This document shows, in pieces, positions 61,581 to 64,000 of a DNA stretch of 64,000 nucleotides. This stretch comes from Chryseobacterium sp. Leaf180. GTDB taxonomy: Bacteria > Bacteroidota > Bacteroidia > Flavobacteriales > Weeksellaceae. The position numbers and the translations under genes are program-made. Below the pieces are notes generated by a model. The model saw nothing but the letters and a program-made list of their open reading frames with translations, did not search any database and was not told the DNA's origin. The stretch spans positions 182,212-246,211 of the forward strand of contig NZ_LMPJ01000009.1 of assembly GCF_001424585.1 (NCBI RefSeq). Reading direction: 5' to 3'. Within the stretch, counting starts at the first letter, position 1. Every line of letters begins with the position of its first letter.

Positions 61581-62168
61581 TTAATGAAAAAAACGGTAAT
61601 GACCTTCATCTGCCCATTTTAACATTGCCCTGTCGCCGGAAGTATCTCCGAAAGCGATGATTTTATCGTATTTCTTCCCTTCAATTTCTTTTTTAATGCA
61701 GATTAATTTTTCGTCGCCATTGCAGTTTTTACCGATAAAATTTCCTGTAAAAACTCCGTTTTTAATCTCTCCGCGGGTCGAAACCAGCTTCATATTCAGT
61801 TTATCCGCAAAATGTTTTGCCCAAATATCCAGCGACGCAGTCACCAGTAAGCTTTCTGTATTTTGAAGATCTCTTTGCGCCAAAAAATCAAGGGCATTCT
61901 GCCTCATGATCTTTGAAAAATATTCATCAAAAAAAATCTTTGATTTCTGCTCAAGTTTATGTTGCGGCTGACCTTTTAAGATCGATCCGACAAAACTTTT
62001 TTTCACCTTTTCCGTCTGTGCAAGTTTCAGTTTAAGCAAGATAAAAAGTGGAATATGCCTTAAAAACTGCCACCTGAATTTGGCCGGATTGTAAAATTTC
62101 AGAAACAGAAACATCGTATCGCCGTGTGTAAGCGTTCCGTCGAAATCAAAACAGTAAAGCTTTTTCAT
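61581..62168 (-). CDS. HAD-IB family phosphatase, probably in the decaprenyl-phosphoribose pathway
   Basis: A 195-residue HAD hydrolase. Motif I is YCFDFDGTLTHGDT (nucleophile Asp near residue 8), motif II SLLVTASLDIWA, and motif III/IV is KIIAFGDTSGDRAML. A hydrophobic helical cap (about 25-55: RWQFLRHIPLFILLKLKL) suggests contact with the membrane. It lies 3 bp after dprE2. In the arabinose-donor pathway a phosphatase must remove the 5-phosphate from polyprenyl-phosphoryl-5-phosphoribose, before DprE1 acts; this protein is the best local candidate. Mycobacteria use a different phosphatase fold for that step, so the assignment rests on context. Confidence 0.8.
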   Translation of the reverse strand: MKKLYCFDFDGTLTHGDTMFLFLKFYNPAKFRWQFLRHIPLFILLKLKLAQTEKVKKSFVGSILKGQPQHKLEQKSKIFFDEYFSKIMRQNALDFLAQRDLQNTESLLVTASLDIWAKHFADKLNMKLVSTRGEIKNGVFTGNFIGKNCNGDEKLICIKKEIEGKKYDKIIAFGDTSGDRAMLKWADEGHYRFFH

Positions 62169-62171
62169 CAG

Positions 62172-62897
62172 TTACAGTTTTAATTTTTTAAAGATAAATT
62201 CCGGTATATTTTTTATAATCAGCATGATCAAGCCCCAGATAGGGAGCACATAGATAACATTCTTTTCCTTTAAATATCCTTTATAAATACATTCTGCGGC
62301 TTGCATTGGCGTTGCCGTAAGTTTTGGATTAAGCGGTAAACCCTCAGTCATCTTTGTGTCCATAAAACCGGGTTTCACAGTCATTACATGAACTTTTTTA
62401 TCGAAAAGATAATTACGAAGTCCGCTCAGATAAGCGGTAAAAGCAGCTTTAGCGCTTCCATAAATAAAATTACTTTGCCTTCCGCGTTCGCCCGCCACCG
62501 ATGACAGTCCGATAACCGTTCCGGAACGCTGATTTTCAAATTTGTGTGCAAAATAGTTCAGTAAAGGAACAAGTTTCGCGTAATTTATATTGATAATTCT
62601 CTCCGAATTTTTATTGTCGTACAAAGAATCTTCTGTGCTCTCACCAAGAAAACCGGTCGCACAAAAAAGCAGTTGAGAAGTAATATGATCGAGCTGATGA
62701 TAGTTAATTTCTTTCATCAGATCAATCTCAATAATCTCCGATTGCTGCAGAAATTTCACGTCGATATGACGCGCAAAACGTTCCGTCGTCTCGCGATTTG
62801 AGGTCAGCAGATAAATTCGCTCGTATTTTTCGCCTTCCTGCAGACACTTTTCTACAAAAGCCTGCGCCACTTCCGACGTACTTCCCAGAACAATCAT
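62172..62897 (-). CDS. SDR-family reductase, DprE2-like
   Basis: A 241-residue short-chain dehydrogenase. The coenzyme loop is LGSTSEVAQAF, the catalytic residues are in GLSSVAGERGRQSNFIYGSAKAAF (Ser, Tyr, Lys), and the segment VMTVKPGFMDTKMT follows. The whole pattern, including the GGTSEIG-like start and a hydrophobic C-terminus ending IIKNIPEFIFKKLKL, resembles mycobacterial DprE2 (compare RHIPRSIFRKLPI there). With DprE1 it would epimerise polyprenylphospho-ribose to the arabinose form by reducing the 2-keto intermediate. The gene starts 3 bp after the dprE1 stop. Confidence 0.82.
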   Translation of the reverse strand: MIVLGSTSEVAQAFVEKCLQEGEKYERIYLLTSNRETTERFARHIDVKFLQQSEIIEIDLMKEINYHQLDHITSQLLFCATGFLGESTEDSLYDNKNSERIININYAKLVPLLNYFAHKFENQRSGTVIGLSSVAGERGRQSNFIYGSAKAAFTAYLSGLRNYLFDKKVHVMTVKPGFMDTKMTEGLPLNPKLTATPMQAAECIYKGYLKEKNVIYVLPIWGLIMLIIKNIPEFIFKKLKL

Positions 62898-62900
62898 TTT

Positions 62901-64000
62901 CTATTGGTTGTTTAAAATTCTTTTGTGCTGCAGCGAAACAAACTTCGAGTTCTGCACATTTTTGAGATAATTGGTGAGCGAAGAGCGGCTCATACTGTCT
63001 TTGGTAAGATAAATTCTTCCGCCAAATTCTTCCACAATATCATCGAGTTTGGCGATGAGTTTCGGCAGTTTTGAATTCACTTTAAAATCAAGCGCTAAAG
63101 TATAGCCACGCTGCGGAAAAGAATTGTATGCCTCAGGATTTTCATCCCCAAAAAGTTTCAAAACTGCCAAAAAAGATCCGTTTCCACTGTGCGCAATCGT
63201 TTCCAAGATTTTCTTCATTCCTTCTTTGCCGTTTAATTTCGGAATCACCATTTGATATTGTATGAAACCGTCGGTTCCGTAGATCTTATTCCAGTTTTTT
63301 ATGGCATCAAGCGGATAAAAAAACGTTTCGTAATCGATGATGTTTTTAACTTCTTTTTGAGCCTGCTTTTTATAATAAAAATAATTGAAAAGCAGTACAG
63401 TAAGCGAATTCAACACAAAACCCGGAAAGAAAAAAGGAACATTAGGCGAAAATTTTTTCTTCAGCCGTAAAGGTTTTTTCGCAGGTTCGCCGCGTAACTC
63501 GTGAGAAAAAGCATGTTCGCCACGCATCAAAATACTTCTGCCAATTTTATCTCCTTTTTGAAGACAGTCGATCCATGCAACGGTGTAAGTCCAGCTTTCG
63601 CTTTCGTCGAAAAGTTTAAAAATCTCATCAAGATTTTCTGCTTTAATGCTTTCCTGACGGATGTAGGCAGATTCTATGTTTTTAAGCTTAAATTTCGCAT
63701 TTAGAATAATTCCCGTAAGTCCCATTCCGCCAATGGTTGCCCAAAATTTTTCCTGATTTTCCTCACGCGAACATTTAATGATTTCGCCATCTTCTTTCAT
63801 TAAAGAAAATTCCAGAACATATTCTGAAAAACAACCTTCAGAATGATGATTTTTCCCGTGAATATCTGATGCAATCGCGCCACCGACAGAAACAAATTTG
63901 GTGCCTGGAGTCACGTACAGAAAATATCCCTGCGGAACACAGATTTCAAGAATTTCAGAAAGCAAAACGCCGGATTCACATTCTATAATTCCGTTAAGAC
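62901..64000 (-). CDS. FAD-dependent oxidase, DprE1-like (5' end outside the window)
   Basis: At least 366 residues, open to the right edge; the N-terminal part of the FAD domain is missing. The visible region matches mycobacterial DprE1: PGTKFVSVGGAIASDIHGKNHHSEG (the DprE1 DIHGKNHH FAD-linked His), FWATIGGMGLTGII, WNKIYGTDGFIQYQMVIP, FLAVLKLFG and FGGRIYLTKDS (the conserved substrate Lys). DprE1 oxidises decaprenylphosphoryl-ribose to the 2-keto form. The position of the benzothiazinone-reactive Cys387 of M. tuberculosis (NICVDF) is Ala here (TLALDF). Transcribed into dprE2 and the HAD gene. Confidence 0.85.
   Translation of the reverse strand, partial: LNGIIECESGVLLSEILEICVPQGYFLYVTPGTKFVSVGGAIASDIHGKNHHSEGCFSEYVLEFSLMKEDGEIIKCSREENQEKFWATIGGMGLTGIILNAKFKLKNIESAYIRQESIKAENLDEIFKLFDESESWTYTVAWIDCLQKGDKIGRSILMRGEHAFSHELRGEPAKKPLRLKKKFSPNVPFFFPGFVLNSLTVLLFNYFYYKKQAQKEVKNIIDYETFFYPLDAIKNWNKIYGTDGFIQYQMVIPKLNGKEGMKKILETIAHSGNGSFLAVLKLFGDENPEAYNSFPQRGYTLALDFKVNSKLPKLIAKLDDIVEEFGGRIYLTKDSMSRSSLTNYLKNVQNSKFVSLQHKRILNNQ

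Overview
The window looks like a chromosomal segment of a Flavobacteriales bacterium, most likely a Chryseobacterium-type member of the Weeksellaceae. The reasons are: low GC; a GldJ-PorU-PorV type IX secretion block; a secreted protein with a T9SS sorting tail; many start codons preceded by the Bacteroidota -7 box TAnnTTTG; a DnaJ with only two zinc-finger motifs; and a DnaE carrying its own N-terminal proofreading domain. Species is not determined. Most of the window is ordinary core genome, densely packed and with clear hairpin terminators.

Layout. 1-990: a serine recombinase broken by a 99-bp direct repeat, then a gene-poor stretch. 1-9.5 kb: a repetitive T9SS cargo protein and dnaE. 9.6-19.2 kb: a fused 2-oxo acid dehydrogenase E1, bestrophin, glycosyltransferase, rRNA methyltransferase, a second methyltransferase with a ZIP transporter, an outer membrane FadL-like protein and a glycine-rich lipoprotein. 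19.4-25 kb: proS, a DUF937 protein, an Nramp transporter with an operator-like palindrome at its promoter, and grpE-dnaJ. 25-31.7 kb: DUF808, a FabH-like enzyme, CorA, a patatin-like lipase, Tag glycosylase, and a divergent quinone reductase/HxlR regulator pair. 31.7-37 kb: a 42-bp-period tandem repeat and a TetR-TolC-EmrA-EmrB efflux operon. 37-43.6 kb: holB, an outer membrane protein-LptC-AnmK operon, an SRPBCC protein, a NUDIX hydrolase and murF. 43.7-50.6 kb: gldJ and porU-porV. 50.7-55.7 kb: FUSC membrane protein, phosphopantetheinyl transferase, ahcY and satP-like acetate transporter. 55.7-56.3 kb: a non-coding island with a candidate structured element, a broken small membrane-protein gene and two overlapping hairpins. 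56.3-60.3 kb: GNAT, PDZ-aspartyl protease, L,D-transpeptidase, two identical tRNA-Asp genes and thioredoxin. 60.3-64 kb: cysteine desulfurase and a HAD phosphatase-DprE2-DprE1 operon that runs off the right edge.

How the genes fit together. Several sets serve the cell envelope: T9SS components with at least one cargo protein, LptC, MurF, AnmK, L,D-transpeptidase, and the DprE1/DprE2 pair, which implies an activated arabinose-type sugar donor. The efflux operon and the quinone reductase/HxlR pair are stress modules with local regulators. No phage, CRISPR array or complete mobile element was seen. The most unusual items are the DprE1/E2-HAD operon, the reversible-looking recombinase duplication, the non-coding island at 55.7-56.3 kb, the 42-bp tandem repeat, and a recurring promoter layout that predicts leaderless or nearly leaderless mRNAs.
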